64,000 bases of DNA from assembly GCF_904063065.1 (NCBI RefSeq), contig NZ_CAJFCL010000014.1, positions 1 to 64,000 on the forward strand, given 5' to 3'. This document shows positions 52,687-60,617 of this stretch, one piece after another. The stretch's first letter is position 1; each line of letters starts with the position of its first letter. The DNA comes from Pseudomonas paraversuta (GTDB lineage: Bacteria; Pseudomonadota; Gammaproteobacteria; Pseudomonadales; Pseudomonadaceae). A program made the translations under genes and the position numbers. The notes under the pieces were generated by a model. That model had not been told where the DNA came from and searched no databases. It saw only the letters and a list, made by a program, of their open reading frames with translations.

Positions 52687-53457
52687 ATGAGCCTTAAGGG
52701 TAAAACTGCCTTGGTTACCGGTTCCACCAGCGGCATAGGCCTGGGCATCGCACAGAGTCTGGCCAGAGCTGGAGCCGACCTGATACTCAACGGTTTTGGC
52801 GACGCCAGCAAAGTCGTTGCCGAGATGGAACAGTTCGGCGGCAAGGTTGGCCATCATCCGGCAGATGTCAGTGATCCCGCACAAATCGCCGACATGCTCA
52901 GCTACGCCGAACGTGAATTCGGCGGCATCGACATCCTGGTCAATAACGCCGGCATTCAGCATGTCTGCAGCGTTGAAGAATTCCCGGTGGAGCGCTGGGA
53001 CTCGATCATCGCCATCAACCTGTCTGCGGTCTTCCACAGCACTCGCCTTGCCTTGCCGGGCATGCGCAAACGTGGCTGGGGTCGCATCGTCAATATTGCC
53101 TCGGTGCATGGGCTGGTGGGCTCGGTCGGCAAAGCTGCTTATGTGGCCGCCAAACATGGGGTCATCGGCCTGACCAAAGTCGTGGGCCTTGAAACTGCCA
53201 CCAGCAACATCACCTGCAACGCAATTTGCCCTGGCTGGGTATTGACCCCGCTGGTCCAGAAGCAGATTGACCAGCGTATCAGCCAGGGTATCGACCCCTA
53301 CCAGGCGCAGCACGATCTGCTGGCCGAGAAACAACCCTCACTGGAGTTCGTCACCCCGCCGCAACTGGGTGAACTGGTGCTGTTCCTGTGCAGCGAAGCC
53401 GGCAGTCAGGTGCGCGGTGCGGCATGGAATGTCGACGGTGGCTGGCTGGCGCAGTAA
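52687..53457 (+). CDS. hbdH: D-3-hydroxybutyrate dehydrogenase
   Basis: A 256-residue SDR. TGSTSGIG, NNAGIQHVCSVEEFP, NIASVHGLVGS, YVAAKHGVIGLTKV and NAICPGWVLTPLVQKQI together are typical of NAD-dependent 3-hydroxybutyrate dehydrogenase, which makes acetoacetate from the polyhydroxybutyrate monomer. The ATG at 52687 has GAGGA upstream; a TTG two codons earlier is less likely. It appears to be a single gene. Confidence 0.9.
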   Translation: MSLKGKTALVTGSTSGIGLGIAQSLARAGADLILNGFGDASKVVAEMEQFGGKVGHHPADVSDPAQIADMLSYAEREFGGIDILVNNAGIQHVCSVEEFPVERWDSIIAINLSAVFHSTRLALPGMRKRGWGRIVNIASVHGLVGSVGKAAYVAAKHGVIGLTKVVGLETATSNITCNAICPGWVLTPLVQKQIDQRISQGIDPYQAQHDLLAEKQPSLEFVTPPQLGELVLFLCSEAGSQVRGAAWNVDGGWLAQ

Positions 53458-53499
53458 GCCTGCGCATTGCTGCACACCCGACATGCAAAAATGCACACC

Positions 53500-53520
53500 A
53501 ACCCTGCACTTATCAGGGTT
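53500..53520 (+). terminator. Weak hairpin after hbdH
   Basis: AACCCTG (53500-53506) pairs with CAGGGTT (53514-53520) around a 7-nt loop. The stem is short and has no U-tract. Confidence 0.45.
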
Positions 53521-53522
53521 GT

Positions 53523-53542
53523 ACAGTGCAAATTTGCACTGT
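53523..53542. promoter_or_regulatory. Perfect 20-bp palindrome upstream of the HIBYL-CoA hydrolase gene
   Basis: ACAGTGCAAATTTGCACTGT is exactly self-complementary. It lies 62 bp before the start of the hydrolase/acyl-CoA dehydrogenase pair and is probably an operator for a dimeric regulator. A related spacing of half-sites (TGCAAAAATGCA) occurs just upstream at 53484-53495. Confidence 0.7.
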
Positions 53543-53604
53543 TAGCATCGACTATCGTTCGCCCGCGAACACACCTAATAACAAGACAAAGCAGGGAGTT
53601 AGTG

Positions 53605-54711
53605 ATGACTGCTCAGGTTTCATCCTCACCGACACAGGATGTCGAGCCGACTCAAAGCACGGTCCTGGCCCAGGTGCGCAACCAGATTGGCCACCTGACC
53701 CTGAACCGCCCCGCCGGCCTCAACGCAATCGACCTGGAAATGGTGCGCAGCCTGCAACATCAGCTCGATGCCTGGGCCCAGGACTCAAGGATCAAGGCAG
53801 TCGTGCTGCGCGGAGCAGGCGAAAAAGCCTTCTGTGCCGGCGGCGACATTCGCTCGCTGTATGACAGTTACAAGAGCGGTGGCACCCTGCACAAAACCTT
53901 TTTCGAAGAAGAGTACGCCCTCGACCTGACCCTGCATCACTACCCCAAACCGGTGCTCGCGCTGATGGACGGCTACGTTCTGGGTGGCGGCATGGGACTG
54001 GCCCAGGGCGCCGACCTGCGGCTGGTGACAGAGCGCAGCCGACTGGCAATGCCCGAAGTTTCGATCGGTTATTTTCCGGACGTGGGCGGCAGTTATTTCC
54101 TGACCCGAACCCCGGGCCAGCTGGGCACCTACCTGGGGGTCAGCGGCGTGCACATCCGCGCCGCTGACGCACTGTATTGCGGCCTTGCCGACTGCTACAC
54201 CGAAAGTGCCCGACTGCCTGAACTGGATCAAAGCCTCGACACCCTGCAATGGCAGCAAAACCCCCTTGAAGACCTCAAGGCGCTACTGGCCACTTTCGCC
54301 GTGCCCAACTTGCCTGAGGCACCGCTGGCCAAATTCCGCCCCTTGATTGATCAGGTTTTCGCCCTCGACAGCGTGCCCGCCATCGTCGCCGCACTGCGCG
54401 CGACAACAGCTGCCGAAAGCCGCGAGTGGGCGCTTGAAACCGCCGACCTGCTGCAGACACGCTCGCCTTTAGGCATGGCTGTGACCCTGCAAATGCTGCG
54501 CCACGGCCGCGAACTCAAGCTGGCACAGTGCTTCGCCCTTGAACTGCATCTTGACCGTCAGTGGTTTGATCGCGGCGACCTGATCGAAGGCGTGCGAGCG
54601 CTGATTATCGACAAAGATAAAACCCCGCACTGGAACCCGGCCACCCTCGACGAGCTTGATCCGGCCCATGTCGCCAGCTTCTTCACCCACTTCAAACAGC
54701 ACGGAGTCTGA
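53605..54711 (+). CDS. 3-hydroxyisobutyryl-CoA hydrolase (enoyl-CoA hydratase family)
   Basis: A 368-residue crotonase-fold protein, about 100 longer than enoyl-CoA hydratases and matching the HIBYL-CoA hydrolase group. CAGGDIRSLYDSY forms part of the oxyanion hole; MPEVSIGYFPDVGGSYFLTR carries the catalytic Glu. It hydrolyses 3-hydroxyisobutyryl-CoA in valine breakdown. I start at 53605, which has AGGGAG upstream; the longer reading crosses the palindrome. Three bp before the acyl-CoA dehydrogenase gene. Confidence 0.85.
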   Translation: MTAQVSSSPTQDVEPTQSTVLAQVRNQIGHLTLNRPAGLNAIDLEMVRSLQHQLDAWAQDSRIKAVVLRGAGEKAFCAGGDIRSLYDSYKSGGTLHKTFFEEEYALDLTLHHYPKPVLALMDGYVLGGGMGLAQGADLRLVTERSRLAMPEVSIGYFPDVGGSYFLTRTPGQLGTYLGVSGVHIRAADALYCGLADCYTESARLPELDQSLDTLQWQQNPLEDLKALLATFAVPNLPEAPLAKFRPLIDQVFALDSVPAIVAALRATTAAESREWALETADLLQTRSPLGMAVTLQMLRHGRELKLAQCFALELHLDRQWFDRGDLIEGVRALIIDKDKTPHWNPATLDELDPAHVASFFTHFKQHGV

Positions 54712-54714
54712 GCC

Positions 54715-55866
54715 ATGCAAGACCTCGAACTGACTGAAGAGCAGGTCATGATCCGCGACATGGCTCGCGACTTTGCCCGCCGCGAAATCGCCCCCCATGC
54801 CCAGGCCTGGGAAAAGGCCGGCTGGATCGACGACGCACTGGTGTCGAAAATGGGCGAGTTGGGCCTGCTGGGCATGGTGGTGCCCGAAGAGTGGGGCGGT
54901 ACCTATGTCGATTACGTGGCCTACGCCCTGGCCGTGGAAGAGATTTCCGCCGGCGATGGCGCCACCGGCGCACTGATGAGTATCCATAACTCGGTCGGCT
55001 GCGGCCCCATCCTCAAATATGGCAGCCAGGCACAGAAAGAAACCTGGCTGGCGGACCTGGCAAGCGGCCAGGCCATTGGCTGTTTTTGCCTGACCGAACC
55101 CCAGGCCGGATCGGAAGCGCACAACCTGCGCACCCGCGCCGAGTTGCGTGACGGTCAGTGGGTAATCAACGGCGCCAAGCAGTTCGTCAGCAATGGCAAG
55201 CGCGCCAAGCTGGCGATTGTGTTTGCTGTGACTGATCCGCAGCTGGGCAAAAAAGGCCTTTCAGCATTTCTGGTGCCCACCGACACCCCGGGTTTTATCG
55301 TTGACCGCACCGAACACAAAATGGGCATTCGCGCCTCGGACACCTGCGCTGTCACCCTGAGCAACTGTACGGTCCCTGAAGCCAGCTTGCTGGGTGAGCG
55401 CGGCAAAGGCCTGGCGATTGCCCTGTCCAACCTTGAAGGCGGCCGCATAGGGATTGCCGCTCAAGCCCTGGGGATCGCCCGTGCCGCTTTTGAGGCGGCG
55501 CTGGGGTATGCCCGTGACCGGGTGCAGTTCGACAAAGCGATCATCGAGCACCAGAGTGTGGCCAACATGCTGGCGGACATGCAAACCCGGCTCAATGCAG
55601 CACGGTTGCTGATCCTGCATGCAGCCCGACTGCGCAGCGCGGGCAAACCGTGCTTGTCGGAAGCCTCGCAAGCCAAGCTGTTTGCCTCGGAAATAGCTGA
55701 GTTTGTGTGTTCCAAAGCCATACAGATCCATGGCGGCTATGGCTACCTTGAAGATTATCCGGTGGAGCGTTACTACCGCGACGCGCGAATCACCCAGATC
55801 TATGAAGGATCGAGTGAAATCCAACGCATGGTGATTGCCCGGGAGCTGAAGAACTATCTGATCTGA
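54715..55866 (+). CDS. Acyl-CoA dehydrogenase, probably isobutyryl-CoA dehydrogenase
   Basis: A 383-residue flavoenzyme with CFCLTEPQAGSEAHNLRTRA, IQIHGGYGYLEDYPVERYYRD and ITQIYEGSSEIQRMVIARELK; the catalytic Glu is in IYEG. Its pairing with a 3-hydroxyisobutyryl-CoA hydrolase points to isobutyryl-CoA in valine breakdown, but a 2-methylbutyryl-CoA or short straight-chain role is possible. The last 13 codons are repeated five times downstream, each with a REPIN. Confidence 0.85.
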   Translation: MQDLELTEEQVMIRDMARDFARREIAPHAQAWEKAGWIDDALVSKMGELGLLGMVVPEEWGGTYVDYVAYALAVEEISAGDGATGALMSIHNSVGCGPILKYGSQAQKETWLADLASGQAIGCFCLTEPQAGSEAHNLRTRAELRDGQWVINGAKQFVSNGKRAKLAIVFAVTDPQLGKKGLSAFLVPTDTPGFIVDRTEHKMGIRASDTCAVTLSNCTVPEASLLGERGKGLAIALSNLEGGRIGIAAQALGIARAAFEAALGYARDRVQFDKAIIEHQSVANMLADMQTRLNAARLLILHAARLRSAGKPCLSEASQAKLFASEIAEFVCSKAIQIHGGYGYLEDYPVERYYRDARITQIYEGSSEIQRMVIARELKNYLI

Positions 55867-56685
55867 CAACAAACCTGTAGGAGCGAGCTTGCCTCGCGAG
55901 CCTCTAAAGCTCGCGAGCAAGCTCGCTCCTACAGAGGATTGGTGCTTGCCGCGGCGTGCCAGTCAGCCGGATTCACTCAGCGCATGGTGATTGCCCGGGG
56001 GCTGAAGAAATGTCTGATCTGACAACAAACCTGTAGGAGCGAGCTTGCTCGCGAGCCTCTAAAGCTCGCGAGGCAAGCTCGCTCCTACAGAGGTTTGGTG
56101 CTTGCCGCGGCGTGCCAGTCAGCCGGATTTACTCAGCGCATGGTGATTGCCCGGGACCTGAAGAACTATCTGATCTGACAAAAAATCTGTAGGAGCGAGC
56201 TTGCCTCGCGAGCCTCTAAAGCTCGCGAGCAAGCTCGCTCCTACAGAGGATTGGTGCTTACCGCGGCGTGCCAGTCAGCCGGATTCACTCCGCGCATGGT
56301 GATTCTCCGGGGGGCTGAAGAAATGTCTGATTTGACAACAAATCTGTAGGAGCGAGCTTGCTCGCGAGCCTCTAGAGCTCGCGAGGCAAGCTCGCTCCTA
56401 CAGAGGGTTGGTGCTTGCCGCGGCGTGCCAATCAGCCGGATTCACTCAGCGCATGGTGATTGCCCGGGGGCTGAAGAAACGTCTGATTTGACTACAAATC
56501 TGTAGGAGCGAGCTTGCTCGCGAGCCTCTAGAGCTCGCGAGGCAAGCTCGCTCCTACAGAGGGTTGGTGCTTGCCGCGGCGTGCCAGTTAGCCGGGTTTA
56601 CTCAGCGCATGGTGATTGCCCGGGACCTGAAGAAATGTCTGATCTGGCAACAAACCTGTAGGAGCGAGCTTGCTCGCTCCTACAG
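55825..56685. repeat. Tandem array of REPIN plus duplicated gene tail, period 156 bp
   Basis: Copies of the acyl-CoA dehydrogenase 3' end (from CGCATGGTGATTGCCC) start at 55825 (the real gene), 55981, 56137, 56293, 56450 and 56606. Each is followed by a 60-bp REPIN (55875-55934, 56031-56090, 56187-56246, 56344-56403, 56500-56559) and a spacer containing CTTGCCGCGGCGTGCCA; the spacer in the third unit reads CTTACCGC. The last REPIN is a 30-bp remnant at 56656-56685. The array fills the whole gap between the convergent genes; no other gene is seen in it. Confidence 0.95.
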
Positions 56686-56691
56686 ATGGGG

Positions 56692-57465
56692 TTACTGATT
56701 TTTGAACTGTGCTACGCGCTTGCCTACGAATGCGGCCATGCCTTCTTTCTGGTCCTGGGTCGCGAACAGGGAGTGGAATACCCGGCGCTCAAAGCGCACG
56801 CCTTCCGTCAAGCTGACTTCAAACGCGCGATTGACGCTTTCCTTGGTCAGCATCAGCACCGGCAACGATTTGCTGGCAATGGTCGCGGCGACTTTCAAGG
56901 CTTCTTCCAGCAACTCATCAACCGGTACCACACGGGATACCAACCCTGAACGCTCGGCTTCTTCAGCGCCCATGAAGCGACCGCTGAGGCACATGTCCAT
57001 CGCCTTGGCCTTACCCACTGCACGGGTCAGGCGCTGGGTTCCACCCATACCCGGCAGCACCCCGAGATTGATTTCCGGCTGGCCGAATTTGGCGTTATCG
57101 CCAGCCAGGATAAAGTCGCACATCATCGCCAGTTCGCAGCCGCCGCCCAAGGCAAAACCAGCCACCGCGGCAATGATCGGCTTGCGCCGGGTAGCCACTC
57201 GGTCACTGTCGCAAAACAGGTCTTCCAGATAGATTTGCGGGTAAGTCAGGTCGGCCATTTCCTTGATATCTGCGCCCGCAGCAAAGGATTTTTTCGAACC
57301 GGTGATAACAATGCAGCCAATGCTGTTGTCGGCTTCCAGCTGGTCCAGCGCATGATTCACTTCACTGATCAGTTGCGCATTCAGGGCGTTCAGCGCCTGC
57401 GGCCGGTTCAGGGTGATCAGGCCAACATGGTCGTGGATGTCCAGCAGAATGGTTTCGTAGCTCAT
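56692..57465 (-). CDS. fadBx: Enoyl-CoA hydratase FadBx
   Basis: A 257-residue crotonase with AAGADIKEMADL (oxyanion hole), ALGGGCELAMMCDF and FGQPEINLGVLPGMGGTQRLTR (catalytic Glu). It hydrates trans-2-enoyl-CoA. Last gene of a five-gene operon whose order and content match P. putida KT2440 PP_2213 to PP_2217, from which I take the names. It starts 16 bp after fadEx. Confidence 0.88.
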   Translation of the reverse strand: MSYETILLDIHDHVGLITLNRPQALNALNAQLISEVNHALDQLEADNSIGCIVITGSKKSFAAGADIKEMADLTYPQIYLEDLFCDSDRVATRRKPIIAAVAGFALGGGCELAMMCDFILAGDNAKFGQPEINLGVLPGMGGTQRLTRAVGKAKAMDMCLSGRFMGAEEAERSGLVSRVVPVDELLEEALKVAATIASKSLPVLMLTKESVNRAFEVSLTEGVRFERRVFHSLFATQDQKEGMAAFVGKRVAQFKNQ

Positions 57466-57481
57466 CGATCAAGTCCTCAAT

Positions 57482-58609
57482 TCAAAGATTGCGCGCAATA
57501 ACCATGCGCTGGATATCGCTGGTGCCTTCGTAGATCTGGCATACCCGCACATCGCGATAGATCCGCTCCAGCGGGAAGTCGTTCAGGTAGCCATAACCGC
57601 CCAGGGTTTGCAACGCCCGGGAACAGACGCGCTCGGCCATTTCCGAGGCGAACAGCTTGGCCTGGGAGGCCTCGACCAGCGCCGATTGCCCGCTGTCCCG
57701 CAGGGCAGCGGCGTAGCGCACCATTTGCCGGGCGACGGCGATTTCGGTGGACATGTCGGCCAGGCGAAACGCTACCGCCTGATGCTCAATCAGCGGCTGA
57801 CCGAACGTCACGCGCTCGCGGGCATAATCACGGGCGGCCTCAAAGGCTGCGCGAGCCATGCCGACCGCCTGTGAGGCAATGCCGATACGACCGCCTTCCA
57901 GGTTGCCCAGGGCAATCTTGTAGCCCTGCCCTTCTTCGCCCAGGCGGTTGGCGAGCGGAATTTTCAGGTCAGTAAACAGGATCTGGCAGGTGTCCGAGGC
58001 ATGCTGCCCCAGCTTGTCTTCAACCCGCGCCACGCTGTAGCCCGGCGCATCTGTGGGCACGATAAAGGCCGTAATCCCGCGCTTGCCCGCCGCAGGATCA
58101 GTGACGGCAAACACTATCACCACGCCGGCATTTTGCCCCGAGGTGATGAACTGCTTGCAGCCATTGAGCACGTAGTAATCGCCTTCGCGGCGAGCCCGGG
58201 TTTTCAGGTCGCTGGCATCAGAGCCGGCTTGTGGCTCGGTCAGGGCAAAGGCCCCTAGCATTGCACCACTGGCCAGCGGGATGAGGAACTCGCGTTTCTG
58301 CTGCTCGGTGCCGTATTTGAGGATAGGCACACACCCCACCGAGTTGTGCACGCTCATGATGGTCGAACAGGAACCATCGCCAGCGGCAATTTCTTCAAGG
58401 GCCATGGCGTAAGCCTGGTAGCCGGTGTCACAGCCGCCCCACTCTTCGGGCACCAGCATGCCGAAAAAACCCAGCCCGGCCATCTCGTTGATGGCTTCGC
58501 GCGGGAAGCGATGCTGCTTGTCCCACTCGGCCGCAAAGGGCTTCAAACGCTCCTGGGCAAACTGCTGCGCCGCGTCGCGAATCTGTAATTGTTCTGATGT
58601 GGCAAGCAT
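57482..58609 (-). CDS. fadEx: Short-chain acyl-CoA dehydrogenase FadEx
   Basis: A 375-residue flavoenzyme with AFALTEPQAGSDASDLKTRA, LQTLGGYGYLNDFPLERIYRD and VCQIYEGTSDIQRMVIARNL; catalytic Glu in IYEG. It introduces the 2,3 double bond in a short or branched acyl-CoA. It is 9 bp downstream of fadAx. Confidence 0.9.
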   Translation of the reverse strand: MLATSEQLQIRDAAQQFAQERLKPFAAEWDKQHRFPREAINEMAGLGFFGMLVPEEWGGCDTGYQAYAMALEEIAAGDGSCSTIMSVHNSVGCVPILKYGTEQQKREFLIPLASGAMLGAFALTEPQAGSDASDLKTRARREGDYYVLNGCKQFITSGQNAGVVIVFAVTDPAAGKRGITAFIVPTDAPGYSVARVEDKLGQHASDTCQILFTDLKIPLANRLGEEGQGYKIALGNLEGGRIGIASQAVGMARAAFEAARDYARERVTFGQPLIEHQAVAFRLADMSTEIAVARQMVRYAAALRDSGQSALVEASQAKLFASEMAERVCSRALQTLGGYGYLNDFPLERIYRDVRVCQIYEGTSDIQRMVIARNL

Positions 58610-58618
58610 ACGAGTTCC

Positions 58619-59812
58619 TTAATCCAGACATTCCACGGCAATTGCCGTGGCTTCACCGCCGCCGATGCAGATCGCTGCTACGCCGCGCTTGAGCTTGTGC
58701 TGGCGCAAGGCCGAAATCAGAGTCACCAGAATCCGCGCGCCCGAGGCGCCAATCGGATGGCCCAGGGCACAGGCGCCACCGTAGACATTGACCTTGCTGT
58801 GGGGGATAGCCAGCTCGTCCATGGTGACCAGACTGACCACCGCAAAGGCTTCGTTGATTTCGAACAGGTCGACTGTATCCAGGGTCCAGCCGGTCTTGCT
58901 CATCAGCCGCTTGATCGCCCCCACAGGGGCCGTCGGAAATAGCCCGGGCTCATCGGCAAAGGCCGCATGGCCGTGGATGACCGCCAATGGTTTGAGGCCG
59001 CGTTTTTGCGCTTGCGAGCTGCGCATCAACACCAGGGCCGCCGCGCCGTCGGAAATCGAACTGGAGTTGGCTGCCGTCACCGTTCCGCCTTCGCGAAAAG
59101 CCGGTTTGAGGCTCGGGATTTTTGCCAGATTGGCTTTGGGCGGCTGCTCGTCATCACTGATCAGGTGCTGCGCTTTGCCGACAGTCACCTGCACCGGCAC
59201 GATCTCGGCGCTGAAGCTGCCGTCCTTGATCGCTTGCTGGGCACGGGTCAGCGAAGCCACGGCAAAGGCGTCCTGGGCTTCACGGGTGAAGCCGTGGGCC
59301 TGGGCACAATCTTCGGCAAAAGTGCCCATCAGACGTCCTCGCTCGTAAGCGTCTTCCAGGCCGTCGAGGAACATGTGGTCCAGTACCCGGCCATGCCCCA
59401 TGCGGTAACCGCTGCGGGCACGGTCGAGCAAATAGGGGGCGTTGGACATGCTTTCCATGCCCCCGGCCACCACCACATCGACACTGCCGGCCAGCAGCCG
59501 GTCGTGGGCCAAAATGGCGGCCTCCATACCCGAGCCGCACATCTTGTTGAGGGTGGTGCAGCGCGTCCCCTTGTCCAACCCTGCCCCCAGGGCGGCTTGT
59601 CGGGCAGGGGCCTGACCGAGACCGGCCGACAGTACGCAACCGAACAGCACTTCTTCCACGCCATCGGGTGCTACGCCGGCGCGCTCGACCGCGGCACGTA
59701 TGGCAGCAGCGCCCAGTTGCGGTGCAGTCAGGCCTTTGAAGTCGCCCTGAAAACCACCCATGGGCGTACGCGCCACACTCACAATCACTACCGGATCATT
59801 GGCAATTGTCAT
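58619..59812 (-). CDS. fadAx: Acetyl-CoA acyltransferase (thiolase) FadAx
   Basis: A 397-residue thiolase. Nucleophile Cys is in LNKMCGSGMEAA, the His in GGACALGHPIGASGARI and the second Cys in AAICIGGGEATA. It releases acetyl-CoA from a 3-oxoacyl-CoA such as acetoacetyl-CoA or 2-methylacetoacetyl-CoA. I use the ATG at 59812 with GAGGTATGAA upstream; the longer reading enters the SDR gene. Confidence 0.92.
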   Translation of the reverse strand: MTIANDPVVIVSVARTPMGGFQGDFKGLTAPQLGAAAIRAAVERAGVAPDGVEEVLFGCVLSAGLGQAPARQAALGAGLDKGTRCTTLNKMCGSGMEAAILAHDRLLAGSVDVVVAGGMESMSNAPYLLDRARSGYRMGHGRVLDHMFLDGLEDAYERGRLMGTFAEDCAQAHGFTREAQDAFAVASLTRAQQAIKDGSFSAEIVPVQVTVGKAQHLISDDEQPPKANLAKIPSLKPAFREGGTVTAANSSSISDGAAALVLMRSSQAQKRGLKPLAVIHGHAAFADEPGLFPTAPVGAIKRLMSKTGWTLDTVDLFEINEAFAVVSLVTMDELAIPHSKVNVYGGACALGHPIGASGARILVTLISALRQHKLKRGVAAICIGGGEATAIAVECLD

Positions 59813-59822
59813 TTCATACCTC

Positions 59823-60590
59823 TTATTTGGCGGCCATGCGCAAGGCACCGTCGAGACGGATCACCTCGCCATTGAGCATGCTGTTTTCAATGATGTGCCG
59901 CACCAGCGCAGCGTACTCGGCAGGTTTGCCCAGGCGCGCAGGGAACGGCACGCCGGCGGCCAGCGATTCACGCACCTGCGGGGTCATGCCGGCCATCATC
60001 GGCGTTTCAAAAATGCCCGGGGCGATGGTCATCACCCGAATTCCGAAACGCGCCAATTCTCGCGCCGCAGGCAGGGTCAGACTGGCGATTGCACCTTTGG
60101 AAGCGGCATAGGCCGCCTGGCCGATCTGACCGTCAAAGGCGGCAGCCGAGGCAGTGTTGATGATCACCCCGCGCTCACCCTCTGCATCGGCAGTGGCTTG
60201 CGCAATCGCCTCGGCGGCCAGGCGCAGCATGTTGAAGCTGCCGATCAAATTGACGTTGATCACCTGGCTGAAGCTTTCAAGGGCATGGGGACCATTTTTG
60301 CCGAGGATTTTTTCGCCGCGCACGATCCCCGCACAATTGACCAGCCCGTTGACGGCGCCGAAGGCCGCTAGCGTGGCCTCAACGGCCGCCTGCGCCGCGC
60401 CTTCCTGGCTGATATCCGCTACCGCGCTGCGGGCCTGGCTGCCAAGCCTGGTGGCTTGTGCGGCCACGGCGTCGGCGTTCATGTCCACCAGCATGACCCT
60501 GGCGCCGGCCTGGACCAGCATCTCGGCCGTTGCAGCCCCCAGTCCCGAGGCACCGCCGGTGACGATAAAAACCTTGTTCTCGATTTGCAT
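59823..60590 (-). CDS. fadB2x: 3-hydroxyacyl-CoA dehydrogenase, SDR type (FadB2x)
   Basis: A 255-residue SDR with TGGASGLGAATAEMLV, VNCAGIVRGEKI, NTASAAAFDGQIG and YAASKGAIASLTLPAARELARFGIRV. It resembles the type 10 17-beta-hydroxysteroid dehydrogenase group, which oxidises 2-methyl-3-hydroxybutyryl-CoA in isoleucine breakdown. Ten bp before fadAx, which acts next. Confidence 0.88.
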   Translation of the reverse strand: MQIENKVFIVTGGASGLGAATAEMLVQAGARVMLVDMNADAVAAQATRLGSQARSAVADISQEGAAQAAVEATLAAFGAVNGLVNCAGIVRGEKILGKNGPHALESFSQVINVNLIGSFNMLRLAAEAIAQATADAEGERGVIINTASAAAFDGQIGQAAYAASKGAIASLTLPAARELARFGIRVMTIAPGIFETPMMAGMTPQVRESLAAGVPFPARLGKPAEYAALVRHIIENSMLNGEVIRLDGALRMAAK

Positions 60591-60617
60591 GATATGTCCT
60601 GAAATTTTGCCTGACGG

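Noticed and set aside
55867..56691. Regularly spaced repeats that could suggest a CRISPR array
   Set aside because: The repeats are REPIN hairpins with nearly identical spacers; there are no unique spacers and no cas genes.
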